Shown here one piece after another: positions 1 through 10,538 of a stretch of 28,893 nucleotides of DNA (position 1 is the stretch's first letter; each line of letters starts with the position of its first letter). The stretch is from Sperchopsis tessellata. Its lineage: Eukaryota > Arthropoda > Insecta > Coleoptera > Hydrophilidae. Both the position numbers and the translations under genes were made by a program. A model generated the notes under the pieces. It was not told the origin of the DNA and made no database searches. It saw only the letters and a list, made by a program, of their open reading frames with translations. The stretch is from positions 1-28,893 of the forward strand of contig JAWQRN010000500.1 in assembly GCA_033557685.1 (NCBI GenBank). Reading direction: 5' to 3'.

Positions 1-2
1 TT

Positions 3-49
<47 letters not shown>

Positions 50-232
50 ACCTTTTCCTTCGCTTCCGTCAGAACTTTCTACAATCTCCAAAGAACTCCA
101 TTGAGGCCAGTAGTTATGTTGGTCATTTTCCTCAATAAACAGAGGCTGAACATCGCCATTAAGCATTGTACCACGATATTCGAAGCTACCACAACGTTGG
201 CTCTTCGTATGTCGAAAATTCAGAGACACCAT
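1..232 (-). other. Unrecognised partial open frame running off the window edge
   Basis: On the minus strand an ATG at 232 opens a frame of about 77 codons that meets no stop before base 1. The in-frame stop upstream of the ATG is at 241-239. The part before the microsatellite has a protein-like composition, with an acidic Trp-containing stretch (ENDQHNYWPQWSSLE). The last third is a Tyr/Ile run translated from the (TA)n tract, which is unlikely to be real protein. The plus strand of the same segment is also open for 62 codons, so the open frame could be chance. I do not recognise a family. It may be the edge of an exon or of a transposon lying to the left. Confidence 0.15.
6..47. repeat. (TA)n microsatellite
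   Basis: An uninterrupted run of alternating T and A about 42 bases long. It borders the unrecognised open frame that starts at 232 on the minus strand, and that frame reads straight through the repeat. Confidence 0.97.
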
Positions 233-240
233 TGAGGTTT

Positions 241-2320
241 ATAACCAGTTAAGCAACATTAATCATGGTACTGGTTTAAACTTCCCATCGGTTAGAGCTC
301 GCTACTCTTCTCCTATACGCGGTACCAACCATTTGAATAGAACTCGCTACCAAAGTGCGTTTTCTTCGCCACCATATAAGCACTATAGGTAGTGTATTGA
401 GTTTATTACAACAGTTGAAGCAACTTTTCAGAGCCTCTACTCGATAATAGTCAACTATTTGTACCAGATATGAATTATTTTAGTGACGTGAGGATAATTA
501 ATCTGTAAAGTTTAATAGATGTATGAATACATCTAATATCAATGCTTAGAAATAACTACAATTTTTTTGTTAGATAATGGTTTTATTGCTATTAACTTTT
601 TCTTTGCTTCGGCATTCGACCTCTCGGAGTGCTTTTTAAAGTATTTGGTTTCAACTAAAATAGTTTTTTACATCTAGTCAATTGGCCGATTTTAATTGGC
701 ACATAATTCTAAGGGTTTTATATTACCTTCACCATTTATTTCTTAAAATGTATTTACGGGGGTCGGGAGATATGCGAGATCATGTACACAACAATAATCA
801 ATAATATATAAGTGTGATACGTTGTTTAAGTTTAATAAAAATAAAATATACAAAAAGTACCATAAACCAGCATAGCCTTATGATTTATGAAATTCAGTAC
901 TAATTGTAAGGATATTTTTTCCAATAATTACAGTACTTCGGCAACCACGGTTCAAACCAGTTGCCCGTTCCTTTACAAATCACTTACTATCTATAGCTAC
1001 CGATCTGGTTATAAATAGTACAAAATTAAAAAAAAACATTTTGTCTTTTAATATTGACTTCTAGATATATCTAAATTATTTCTAATAATCATTTTCAAAT
1101 AAACTAAAGTTTTTATTCGGATATTTTACAGATAATATCTCAAAACTTTATAGTTATCGGCATGTAACTAGAGTTTGCGTGGAAAAATCATCCGCAGCAG
1201 TACAGCTCTCTAATGAAATTCAAATATGTAGGATATGCCAAACTATCTGTTATAAACATTTTAGAATTGCATGTACCGAATTGACTTTTTTCAGTTTTGG
1301 CAGTTTATTATGACATTACGTTAGGTGCTTCTGCTGTGTTAGAATCACTCGCGTTTATTTACTAGATGCAATAATATGAACTACCAGGTAGTTGTTCAAA
1401 TTCAATTAAAATGTACTTCTTTATTAATGATAAGGTGCCGTTCAAAATGCTATACGGCGACGTATTACATGATAATTATGATTTTTTTCTATTAAATAAA
1501 TAAGCTTATTTACGTCATTTAAAATGATTAGCACAAGATAGAGAGTGCTATTTCAGATTGGGGTTAAACAATTGTTTTTTGATAGTGGGTTTGTACGTAC
1601 TCTTCAATATCTAAATTGACGTGTTTTTGCTTAAAATCGTGTCCACTTCAGTCCATAGTTATTCTGGGTGGCTAATTTTGAAATGAAGGCACTGTATAAC
1701 AATATATTTACATGCTTAGCTGATAGCAATATGGTTATTATAAATATGTATATTTCGTTTGCGGAAACTTGTTCGTGAAAGTGCGGTTACTAGAAATATT
1801 TCAATGTAAATATTTTTGTAGATACAAGTTTATGAAGTCACAAATATACTTGACATTCACCATAACCCAAATAAAATAACTTACTTGGGCATATCTTGCA
1901 CGGAATTTTGCAATAGGTATTAACATATTTCAGTGCTAACTTGTTCTAAGGAAAAGCTGAAGCTTTAAATTAAAAAATGTTCACATTATTATATGCTATG
2001 TGCTAGTCAAAATATGTGCTTCAATTTATATTAGAACCCTTAGAATTGATTGATCTTTGTGACAGAAAGAACAAAAATGTATAGTCTTATTTATCCATTA
2101 TTTAGTAATTCTACATTCGTATACATATTATCATCAATTAAGTAATAATGTCAATATATTAAAACGCAATTTTTTTATTTACTTTTATTAAAACTAGTAT
2201 TTGTATAAATCTTATGTTAATAAAGTGATACATTTATTCCATTATAAACGGCCATATGACGACACTAATTTGTCTAATACAGTACGATCCACAACTGATA
2301 TTGTTCTTTAGAGAACACAC
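241..2320. other. A+T-rich non-coding stretch
   Basis: About 2.1 kb with dense stops in all frames, no open frame with recognisable motifs, no RNA gene and no clear repeat structure. Best read as intergenic or intronic DNA or anonymous decayed repeats. Confidence 0.6.
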
Positions 2321-2321
2321 G

Positions 2322-2376
2322 TTGTATTAAATCAATAATTTTGATGAAACCTCTCAAAATTATTGATTAAATACAA
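2322..2376. repeat. Short near-perfect hairpin
   Basis: Arms 2322-2344 and 2354-2376 are reverse complements at 22 of 23 positions, separated by a 9-base loop. The single mismatch lies in the TTAAAT/ATTAAA part. It is longer and cleaner than the many incidental A/T palindromes around it. No coding potential and no flanking terminal repeat were seen, so its origin (tiny palindromic element, or fold-back left by repair) is open. Confidence 0.7.
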
Positions 2377-2817
2377 TGCGGGTGCTGTAAAGAAATATAT
2401 TAATCGTGGAACGTAGTATACAAATATGTACGGGATTATAGAGTAAAAATAAAATAATGTAAAATATACTAGCATATTTAAATTAAAATTTATCTTCACA
2501 ATACAAATGAAATTTAGTTGTAATTTTAAATTAAAAGTTTAAATATGTTATATTATTTTTTTGTACATATCATTTTACACAATGCAATATTTTATAATTC
2601 GCAACAGACTTTTAATTCAAAATATGTAGCCCTGAAACATTTTCACGCCTGCTTACGTTCTTCTTTTTGTATAGAAATATTCCGGAAAGCTTCGGGTAAC
2701 TGTAAGTGGCTGAATGATGTACTATTTAACGCCTGTGAAAACAGCAACACTGTTGCCAACAACGGTTTGTGTCTAAGCTCCTTTGAAATAATAAAATTCA
2801 TAAAAAGTCCACCACCT
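2377..2817. other. Non-coding stretch with one unassigned open frame
   Basis: An open frame from 2545 on the plus strand (101 codons) ends inside the left terminal repeat of the next element, so at least its tail is not a native gene. Its 5' half is strongly A+T-driven. The middle (about 2640-2810) has mixed composition on both strands, but no motif I can name. Confidence 0.4.
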
Positions 2818-3501
2818 ATTAGCAAGATTTTAATTGAAGCTTATCGGTAGTATAAAACACATCCAACATGCTAGTTGATAATGTAAAAAATCGCAAATTT
2901 TTAAAAAACTTTTAACAAATGTATTCGGGGAAAAAGTAATTTCTCAAATATCACAGGGGTGCCAAGACAAAACTTAATTTAAGATAATACTCTAACACAC
3001 CTAAAATTATTCCTTGACAAGCCATCAAGCTAGCTGATAACTGTGAATAATAGCAATTGCATCTTGGGACATTCTCTGATTTTTAAGAAATTACTCTTTT
3101 TCGAACGTATGTGTTAAAGTATTTTGGAAATTTACTAATTTTTCAAATTAGCGACTAGCCTGACAGTTTGTCGGCAATCATTTTAGGTGTGATTGTGAGA
3201 ATTTTATATAGACTTCAATTTGAGAATGATTCAGTTTAGCTCCTCTTTTTGTTATTGAAAAGTTTATTTTTGTCCGAAAGTACGTGTTAAAGTATTTTGA
3301 AAATTTTTTATAATTATCAGCTAGCCTGATGGCTTGTCAAGGAATAACTTTAGGTGTGTTAGAGTATTATCTTAGATACAGTTTTAATTATTTGAGAAAT
3401 TGCATATTTTTTAAAAGTTTTTAAATTTTTTGTTGCATTATCGACTAGCCTGATGGATGTGTTTTATACTACCGATAAGCTTCCCTTAACATCTTGCTAA
3501 T
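2818..3501. mobile_element. Inverted-repeat (MITE-like) element with internal repeat units
   Basis: The two ends are long reverse complements: ATTAGCAAGAT at 2818 matches the complement of the bases ending at 3501. The match continues through GAAGCTTATCGGTAGTATAA and on to about 3043 (left) and 3318 (right). The left arm carries roughly 40 extra bases. Between the arms a unit is repeated directly: GTGTTAAAGTATTTTG occurs near 3111 and 3284, and CTAGCCTGA at 3154, 3321 and 3445. A unit of about 170 bases is therefore present in direct and inverted orientation. There is no open frame, so the element is non-autonomous. No convincing target-site duplication is visible: the flanks read CCACCT on the left and GAGTAGT on the right. 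A fold-back DNA transposon is the likeliest reading; a satellite fragment rearranged by inversion is the alternative. Confidence 0.8.
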
Positions 3502-3619
3502 GAGTAGTTACATTTTTATGTTTAACTATTATATACAGAAAATATAAATTCATACCCTCACCTAAAGATTGTAATCAATAAGATCTAGTTTTCTGTAGTA
3601 AAATATATCTTAAGTTTCT

Positions 3620-3775
3620 TTAATAAATGACTGGATTGGAATTTGCTAATGTGAGATACAGTGATACACATTTCTCGTGAAAGATAGCACCACAGAAAGA
3701 GCATACACGATTATTCGGTCTAGATAGAGATAGAACTAAAATATGTCCACGAGTAATAGGGGTACATACGTTGAG
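3620..3775 (-). other. Short open frame with a PHD-like Cys/His cluster
   Basis: A 51-codon stop-to-stop frame with no ATG contains RPNNRVCSFCGAIFHEKCVS. This is C-x2-C-x4-H-x2-C, the spacing of the central part of PHD zinc fingers. PHD fingers occur in chromatin proteins and also in ORF1 proteins of some insect LINEs, so the segment could be a small exon or a transposon scrap. The remaining PHD cysteines are not visible in the same frame, and chance cannot be excluded in 51 codons. Confidence 0.25.
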
Positions 3776-5850
3776 TCAATTCAGTATAAGAAGAAAATAA
3801 AGTCTAGTTTGGTTTGGATGACTTCAAATTTGGAACAAGGAATCCAACTGTCAAAACAATGGTGCTCAACGTGTTGCTAATTACTTTAAGATTAACACCG
3901 TGCTCACATAATTTGTCAGTTATTGTTCGTGAATTATTTATAGAAACATTTTGTGTTATACTCCTGTTTTTGGAATAAATAAGTGAAGTATTCTTATATC
4001 TATAATATTTCATTTGTTTTAAATGAGCGTTTGCACAATTAAAGTAGTTTTGTTACGCCAGTGACGAAAAAAATGTGACGTTCTTTGATGACTTCACTTT
4101 ATTTTTAGACTGAATTGACTTTACAAGGACTGATGTTTGGACGAGACAAATTCAAACTACTTCCAACCTACCTGTATCGTTACTGGAGATTTATTGAGCT
4201 GTAATTAATTATGTTATTATAAATATGACATTTTGATATTTCAATCTCTCTAATATTCTACGTAACAATGATTTGAAAAATGTACGTAGTAAGCTGAGCA
4301 TTTTGTGAAATTGACAGCGACAATTAATCTGACGTTCAAAATTATCGTTCCACCCAGCACAAATATAAGTTTAGACTCTAATAACTCAGATATTTTTTGA
4401 TAGAATTTTGTAATTTTTCGTGATAGTTTTGTTTGTAATGAAGCAAAAAACTTTTGTTTCTGTGAAAAAAATGTAAAACAATCTTTATTCTGGACAAAAT
4501 AGTAAAAATTAGTGCCTTACAAGTACTACTTCTAATTGGTTTATTTTATCCAAAATTTACTGCGATCTCCAAATTATTGCTAAAAGTTGTACTCGTTACT
4601 TCGTTGTAGTTCATTTAACAATGGTTGTTGAAAGTGTAGGATGAGAACTTACTACACTTTATACAGTCTTATTGAAACGTTGACAACAACAAACGTTGAT
4701 TTTTGATCTAAGCTACGAAAAAAAACAGGTGATAATCAGATTTATCCTTTTGGCATCCTCATTTCAACTCGCGAAAGCGTACACCTTTCGTAGACTTGAA
4801 AATACGAGTCTACAGTTAAAAGAGGGGTTTATTATAGTTCAAGAATCACTCCAAAATTCCTTTCTGTAAGTATTTTTAAAAAGTTATTCTACTTTCTAAA
4901 CATAATATATGATTATATATTTCACTACTATGCCCAATAACATACGCTAGGGACTTGGACGCATCTGGTCTTTCAAATGAAATTGATCTCGATTTGCGTA
5001 CAATCCAAATGATCAGCAGTTTTACGTATCTCCTAGAAAACGACCAACAGATAGATTTTTTCCCGAATTCCAAAAAGCTAGGCTACGCATCCAGACTCCT
5101 CTTTCGCCGGTTTTTTTGTTTAGCCAGTGTGTGACCGAAGCATTAATATATTAATGATTTATTCACCATTACCTTTACATGACCAGACGCAGTGCTATTT
5201 TTACGGGTTAGGAACAATGTAAAACACATATTTCAGGAGCTAAATATGTATGCCAACTTCATGCTGACATATCATTCGGAACCTATTTCCTATTAAACAA
5301 AAGTTATTTCATATTTACTGTGATTTTTCTTAGCTGAGAAAATGCTTCAAAATATCTCCTCCTCCACCTTACTTTTACTAACGGATAAGTATCAGAATGG
5401 ATGTTCACAGTATTAACATTCGAAATAGAAGCTTGATTTCGCCACATATTTGTAAAACTGTGCTATTTCAGAGATCCTTTACATATAATGTTGCTCGACT
5501 TTGAAATAGCTTACCTGCGCAAAAAAATATTATGTTTGATTGAATTTTCAAAATCTTCTGTGTTTGTATATGCGTATGGATGCTGTTAATGCAAGTAGAT
5601 TTTTTGTTTGATTTATTTTATTTGTATTTTCAATTTGAATTTGTTTTTATACGTCATGGTTACGTGGAAGAGTATATCAGTCTGCTTTTCAAAACTTCAC
5701 CCTGTGATTTGAGGTTTATGTGGGATCAGATTCTTTTATAATTGACGAAATACAACAAAGTTTGCAATTATTTTAATCTATATGCCTTTAGAAGATATAT
5801 AAATATCTTAGAAGAATATCAAGAAGACCCTGAAAAACATTTACAAGATT
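3776..5850. other. Non-coding stretch, nothing recognised
   Basis: About 2 kb of A+T-rich sequence. Minus-strand frames of about 65-69 codons (3804-4013, 4876-5073) show no family motif and are within chance for this composition. No inverted or tandem repeats of note. Confidence 0.55.
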
Positions 5851-6886
5851 CGATTACGGGCTATATTAAAAACAAAATTAAATTCACGGAACGATTTCAA
5901 AGCTATTAATAATTTCAGCAAAAGCATGCAAATACATAATGCATTAAGAATATTAGACAAGAAATACACAACACTAAATCTCACACAACAAACTGAAATT
6001 AGAGAAACACAACATGCACTACAGTAGAAGAAAGAGATATGGTCTCTAAAGAGGTTACACGAATAATACCACACGAACGTTAGCAATGAAAACAATAAAG
6101 ATTTTACATACAAAGTTCTGGAAAATGGCGAACTATTCACTGAAACGGAAGTGTTCAGAATAGACATTCAGGACCAGCTACTAAAAATTACAGAAAATAC
6201 ATTTTAAAAGACAAGCCAATTACAGATGACGCATACAGAAAATGCCATCAAACACAAAAAAAACAATGAATTACATAACCGAGGTATGTAAGTTGCTGGT
6301 TTAAATAGAAATTACAGAAAGACACAATTCAGATGGGAAAATAAAACACTAAGCAATAATACAAAATTACAAATTAATCTCAGACGATGCACTATACTAC
6401 AAATACACACGAGACACTATACTAGATAACGAAAACTAAAAACTATTCTGGGATAGGACATGCTATACAGACAAAACTATACCGTATAACAAACCAGGTA
6501 TAATACTACAAGACAAAAAAACAAAACATTACATACCTAATTGATATGGCGGTTCCTAACGACGAAACAATAATAACATATAGAAATAGAAAAATATTAA
6601 CCACTGGCAATGAAGTTAGGAAGAATTTGGAAACAAATATAAGTAATAGTTATACCATTCATAATTTAAGTCACCCATACATTCATCAAATGTCTGGTCC
6701 AATTAAATATTCCACATAACATACATACTGGAACACAAAAAGCAGTCATTTTTAAAAGTTGTCCTATCGTCAGAAAGTTTTTAAACTAACAGTAGCAAAT
6801 CTAAGAAGACTTGGTACACACCCGTCTCCTGCTAAGCTAAATTTGGGATAAATCCATCAAGATATAAAATAATAATAAAATATTAT
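5851..6886 (+). pseudogene. R4/Dong-like LINE, 3' part with restriction-like endonuclease
   Basis: This is the C-terminal half of a non-LTR retrotransposon protein, downstream of the reverse transcriptase core. It is read in pieces across two or three frames. The first frame (5851-6027) carries FKAINNFSKSMQIHNALRIL. After stops it resumes with ENGELFTETE near 6121-6150 and IQDQLL. The next frame (from 6201) has KDKPITDDAYRKCH, with the first Cys/His pair of a zinc-binding cluster. Then come NKPGIILQDK (6488-6517) and, after a frameshift, YLIDMAVPND (about 6534-6563). Together these match the PD...D/E...K layout of a restriction-like endonuclease. Near 6770 lies IVRKFL, typical of the extreme C-terminus. 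In working copies this nuclease nicks the target for target-primed reverse transcription. Here the catalytic Asp after Pro is Gly, so the copy is dead. The 3' end is a short ATA/ATAATA tail. The R4/Dong assignment is from memory of the family. Confidence 0.8.
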
Positions 6887-7504
6887 TCGAATAGACACCA
6901 AAACTAGTATAAGAATAAACTACATTGTGCAGAAAATATCCCCCTGTATTTTTGGAATAATAATAATGTTCACACAAAGTTAAATTGTATCTAAATCAAT
7001 TGAAAAAAGATGTAATTAAATAGAGTTAATTATTTATTGTATTTTTTAAATTTAACTTGAAATGAGATTTACAGTACCAACTCTTTCCTGTTGGCACAAA
7101 TTTAAATAATAGTCCAATAGCCAATAGTGGTGTAGTACATAATACATATTTTCTGGAATGAAAACTAACAAAATAATCGTCTAGTGCTCAAAATAAAGTA
7201 TTTCTTTGTGAAAGAGTGTTTGGATTGTTGGATTGAAATGAAAGATTCTTGTTCTGATGAACGCGTCTATCCATAAAATGATATAAAGTCACAATCCTTT
7301 TCTGATTTCTTCATTCTTCTCATGTTTCTTGTATTTTCAAAACTAAATATTTACCTTTATAATTGCTACTTCTATGCTTATATTTCTTAGTGTGGAAATT
7401 AGATGAATTGCTTGTGTTGAAGCGCAATTATTCAAACAAATTCAGCTACATAGAACGTCCTGTAAATAATAATTACTACCTTGATAGCAATATTTACCGG
7501 TATA
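6887..7504. other. Non-coding stretch, nothing recognised
   Basis: A+T-rich sequence between the LINE tail and the tRNA-like segment. The plus-strand open frame starting at 7363 runs into the tRNA-like segment and has no motif, so it is not called as a gene. Confidence 0.5.
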
Positions 7505-7650
7505 GGGGGCTGTTTAGCTCAACTGTAAGACTCAGATCATTAACGTAAAAGAGTGACCGTTCAATTTAAAAGTTGTATCAATTTAATTCTAGTGAAAAGG
7601 CTGACAAACAAGTGGCTTAACTTACCTACATATGGCAGGGAAAATCAATT
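7505..7650 (+). mobile_element. tRNA-like SINE head (degenerate)
   Basis: GGGGGCTGTTTAGCTCAACT at 7505 followed by GTAAGAC resembles the 5' half of a tRNA with an RNA polymerase III A box (TAGCTCAACTG). About 40 bases later CCGTTCAATTT resembles a B box (GTTCAA core), near 7557-7567. The anticodon and T stems no longer pair, and the acceptor has no matching 3' strand. It is therefore not a functional tRNA gene but more like the head of a tRNA-derived SINE or a tRNA pseudogene. The SINE body and its 3' end cannot be fixed; the stated end is approximate. Confidence 0.45.
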
Positions 7651-7980
7651 AAATCAAATATTAATTTAGTGTTATAATTATTCACATAATTGTATTCTGT
7701 ACATATTTTTACAAATATAAAAGTGATACTATTTGATTAACTTTATACAATATAAATTAAATTCATTTAGAGAACTACAAATTGAGAATTTATTACAAAA
7801 CGTAATACGTCACTCTCCTTTATTAGAAAACTAACATTTAGAAACCAGCCTAAATACATGAAAACTATTTTTAATTTTCAGTAAGTTGTGTATATATTTT
7901 GAATAGGCCTCTACAGTACTTGATTACTATTGACAGAACATTCAGTACGTAGACTTCCACGGCGCAGTAAATATCTTCAG
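7651..7980. other. Non-coding stretch, nothing recognised
   Basis: A+T-rich with no open frame of note on the plus strand. The minus-strand frame at 7871-8059 overlaps the left arm of the following inverted repeat and is not supported as a gene. Confidence 0.5.
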
Positions 7981-8241
7981 GTTTTCTAGGAGATAACAGT
8001 GTGTTGTCTTTTCTTTTTGCCGAAGTTTCGTCCACCGATGCAGGGGACATTATCAACACTTGCAGCTCTTAAAAGTGCTAATTATAGATTGCCATGTAGC
8101 TCTTAAAATTGCTAGATGCAGACGATGCAAATTTATAATCAGGTCTTTTAAGAGCTACATGTCTTGATGATGTCCCCTGCAATGGTGAACGAAACTTGGG
8201 CAAAAATAAATGCCAACATATGGTCATCTCCCGGAAAAGAC
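7981..8241. mobile_element. Inverted repeat whose arms each carry a hammerhead-like motif
   Basis: Left arm 7981-8075 and right arm 8145-8241 are diverged reverse complements. Shared blocks are CAAGTTTCG/CGAAACTTG-type sequence, GCAGGGGACAT, and AGCTCTTAAAAG. A 69-base spacer lies between them and repeats AGCTCTTAAAA once more. Each arm, read outward from the spacer, gives TTGATGA or TTGATAA, then TGTCC, a loop, and GAAAC. The right arm shows this on the plus strand (8164-8195) and the left arm on the minus strand (8056-8025). The left copy has a GTCC/GGAC stem directly before GAAA. The first core base is T instead of the C of CTGATGA, and I find no stem I pairing or UH cleavage dinucleotide. 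Both copies are therefore relics or look-alikes. Paired terminal repeats of this kind are typical of Penelope-like elements, but no Penelope protein is visible. Confidence 0.6.
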
Positions 8242-9990
8242 GTTGACAAAACAATTGATACTAATAAAATATTATAATAAGCACCGCACATAGGCCGCAA
8301 AAAAGTAAATATGAGGGACGATGCTCTCTTTATACATCCATGACTAGGTTTTATATGCAGGTAAAATACTTAAAATAATATGCAAAGAGGCAAGCAAATA
8401 AATAAATCATCCAAGAAAATTGGTTAAAATTGTGACAAACAATAACATTGTCAGATATATACTGTGTTTCCGGGTGGAAACCGTGTAGATTCTCCAAACG
8501 AGTTCCTCCCAGAAACATCATTTATTATGATAATAACCTATTACATTTAATATATCATTGTCATATGTTTAATTGCTTTCCTATAACAATTAAAACGACT
8601 AGTTTAGTAGATGAACAACGGTGGTTGAATATACAATATATTATATTTCAATTTTAGTGAGAATTCGCTTGGGGTTTATTTATATAAAGTGCTAAAGAGT
8701 CAGTTGTTTCGTTTATAGATAACCATATCTTATTTTCTCGAACGACGTCCTTATATGTTTGGTTATTTCTTGATATACCGCACCCAAATAATTTCTCCGA
8801 AGAGTTAACTCACACGGTCTGTTTTTCCCAGAACTTCTTTGTAAAGATATATTACCGAAGAAAAAGAGTCCTAATTTTATTATAATATAAATAAATTCGC
8901 CATTTTGTGGACCATCATAACAATATGAAAATAAGATGTTATATTTCACAATATATTTCAATTACTGTAAGTAATTAAAAGCGCATGTTTCGGGGCGTAA
9001 GCATTCCATCATCAAACTCTAAAAAGTCGAAAAATGCAGTAAAAAAGTTATGGATAAACAAACTCAACACACAAAATTGGAAAGTAGACAAATACAACAA
9101 TACAGAAGACAGCATCGATATCAAAAGAGGTGTGGGAGGAATTTAAATATATTATAGAAGACAAGATCTTTTTTAATATTGTAACACATTTAGTACCTGG
9201 AGAAATAATACCATTCAATGCAAGTTCCAAAGCACAATTTTTAAGTAAAACTCCGAAATTTACAAATCACTATTAAAATTATAAAAATATCCAGAATACG
9301 TAAGATTGTGCACTTGCACCAAAATCCGGACTCTACTCATCATCACATCACTTTATGTTTAAAAACTGTATTTGGTTGTAATACGCCCCTGTTCATGTGC
9401 ACATCTGTGAATTGAATGTATAAAACAAAAGTTTCTATTTTTACTGGTTAAGAATATGATCGCTAAATTGGGCTTCAATTTAGCACATCGTGGCATGCCT
9501 TGTAGAGTTCAACGTTTAAAATCAAAATTGATTACCTACGCAACAAGGTACGGCTAACTGCTTTATGTTGGCAAGATTGCCAAGACTTTTCGAATTCTCA
9601 ATTAAAATATTAAAGCAAGCTATCTGTCGTATGATTTTTAAATTACAAAGCGAAGTTTTGAGGAAAATTTGAACGTATCACAGTACCTATTTAATTTTAG
9701 AGTATTTAAACTCATTTTCGCGGTTAATTTATAAGATTTGTGACGTCACGGAATATTTTTGAAATGTCAGAGAGAATTTATTTCATCCAAACAGTTGTTG
9801 TGTACAATAATTATTTCTGAGAAAATGTTTCTGCATTTTGATAAACAAACAGGTTTGTTAACATTACAACAATTATTGGAATATTATACAGTACTGTTAG
9901 GTATTTTTCTTTGTAGATGTGATTTATTAAATAAAGTGATAGCAAAACATGTTAGGAGATGGTCCTTTTAACGCGATATGTTCTTTCTAT
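8242..9990. other. Mostly non-coding stretch with one further hammerhead-like motif
   Basis: The minus strand at 8984-9020 reads TTTGATGATGG, then about 14 bases, then CCCCGAAACATGCGC. This is the same loose layout as in the inverted repeat to the left, but without a proper cleavage dinucleotide. A plus-strand stretch near 9040-9260 has a LINE-linker flavour (IKRGV, EDKIFFNIVTHLVPGE) but is too short and broken to assign. The frame at 9759-9971 lies just upstream of the LINE ORF1 and may belong to that element's 5' part; no motif supports this. Confidence 0.4.
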
Positions 9991-10049
9991 TTACAATTGG
10001 TGGTTACCACTACTTGATCAGTATTCACGTTTGAAAAATTTGGAAATTT

Positions 10050-10538
10050 CAGGTTTGTAAGAGTTTGATGGGGAGAACTGTACGCAATTGATTGTAGATG
10101 TTGCCAAGGAGGCTGAAGTGGAGATGGTTGAGGGTGACATTGAGCTTGTCTATAGAGTTCAAACATCGAAGAGTGTGGGGCCTCGGCCGCTGATAGTTCA
10201 ATTTAAGAAAAAACAGAGAAAAATGGAATTGGCTGAGAAAAGAATCACGCATTGGAGATAAATTGTATTTGAATGAACACTTGTCGCCTTTTTACTGGGA
10301 TATTTTCAGGTTGGCAAGGTTGAAGGCTAGGCAATGGGATTACAAATTTGTCTGGTTCAAGAATGGGAAGCTCTTCGTCAGAAAAACTGAGGGAGCCCAA
10401 GTTACTCGCATATTTAATGAGGAAGATATTAAAAAAATATATTCGTGGCGTGAGCGAAGTCTGATACATGTGTGGGTGTCTTTTTCGTCTGTGAACTATT
10501 GTGCAGATTCTTCAATTATTCATGGACATATTGAATAA
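10050..10538 (+). pseudogene. LINE ORF1 with FP (baculovirus FP25-like) C-terminal domain
   Basis: This is the nucleic-acid-binding ORF1 protein of a non-LTR retrotransposon, which coats the element RNA. In one frame (about 10066-10257) it shows GENCTQLIVDVAKEAEVEM and RVQTSKSVGPRPLIVQFKKK, the RNA-binding core seen in many ORF1 proteins. After a stop and frameshift near 10258 the second frame continues with YLNEHLSPF, FVWFKNGKLFVRK and AQVTRIFNEED. This matches the FP C-terminal domain common in insect LINE ORF1s. It ends at TAA 10536-10538, overlapping the first codons of ORF2 (ATG 10522) by 17 bases. The N-terminal part is not recognised. The frame break makes it non-functional. Confidence 0.8.

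Noticed and set aside
4876..5073. 65-codon minus-strand frame, tested as a Tc1 or other transposase piece
   Set aside because: No DDE box, helix-turn-helix or conserved flanking sequence could be found.
5841..6167. 108-codon open frame on the minus strand
   Set aside because: It is the opposite-strand shadow of the R4/Dong-like LINE coding sequence, which has clear family motifs on the plus strand.
9040..9300. LINE-linker-like translation (IKRGV, EDKIFFNIVTHLVPGE)
   Set aside because: Too short and broken, with no endonuclease or RT motif on either side.
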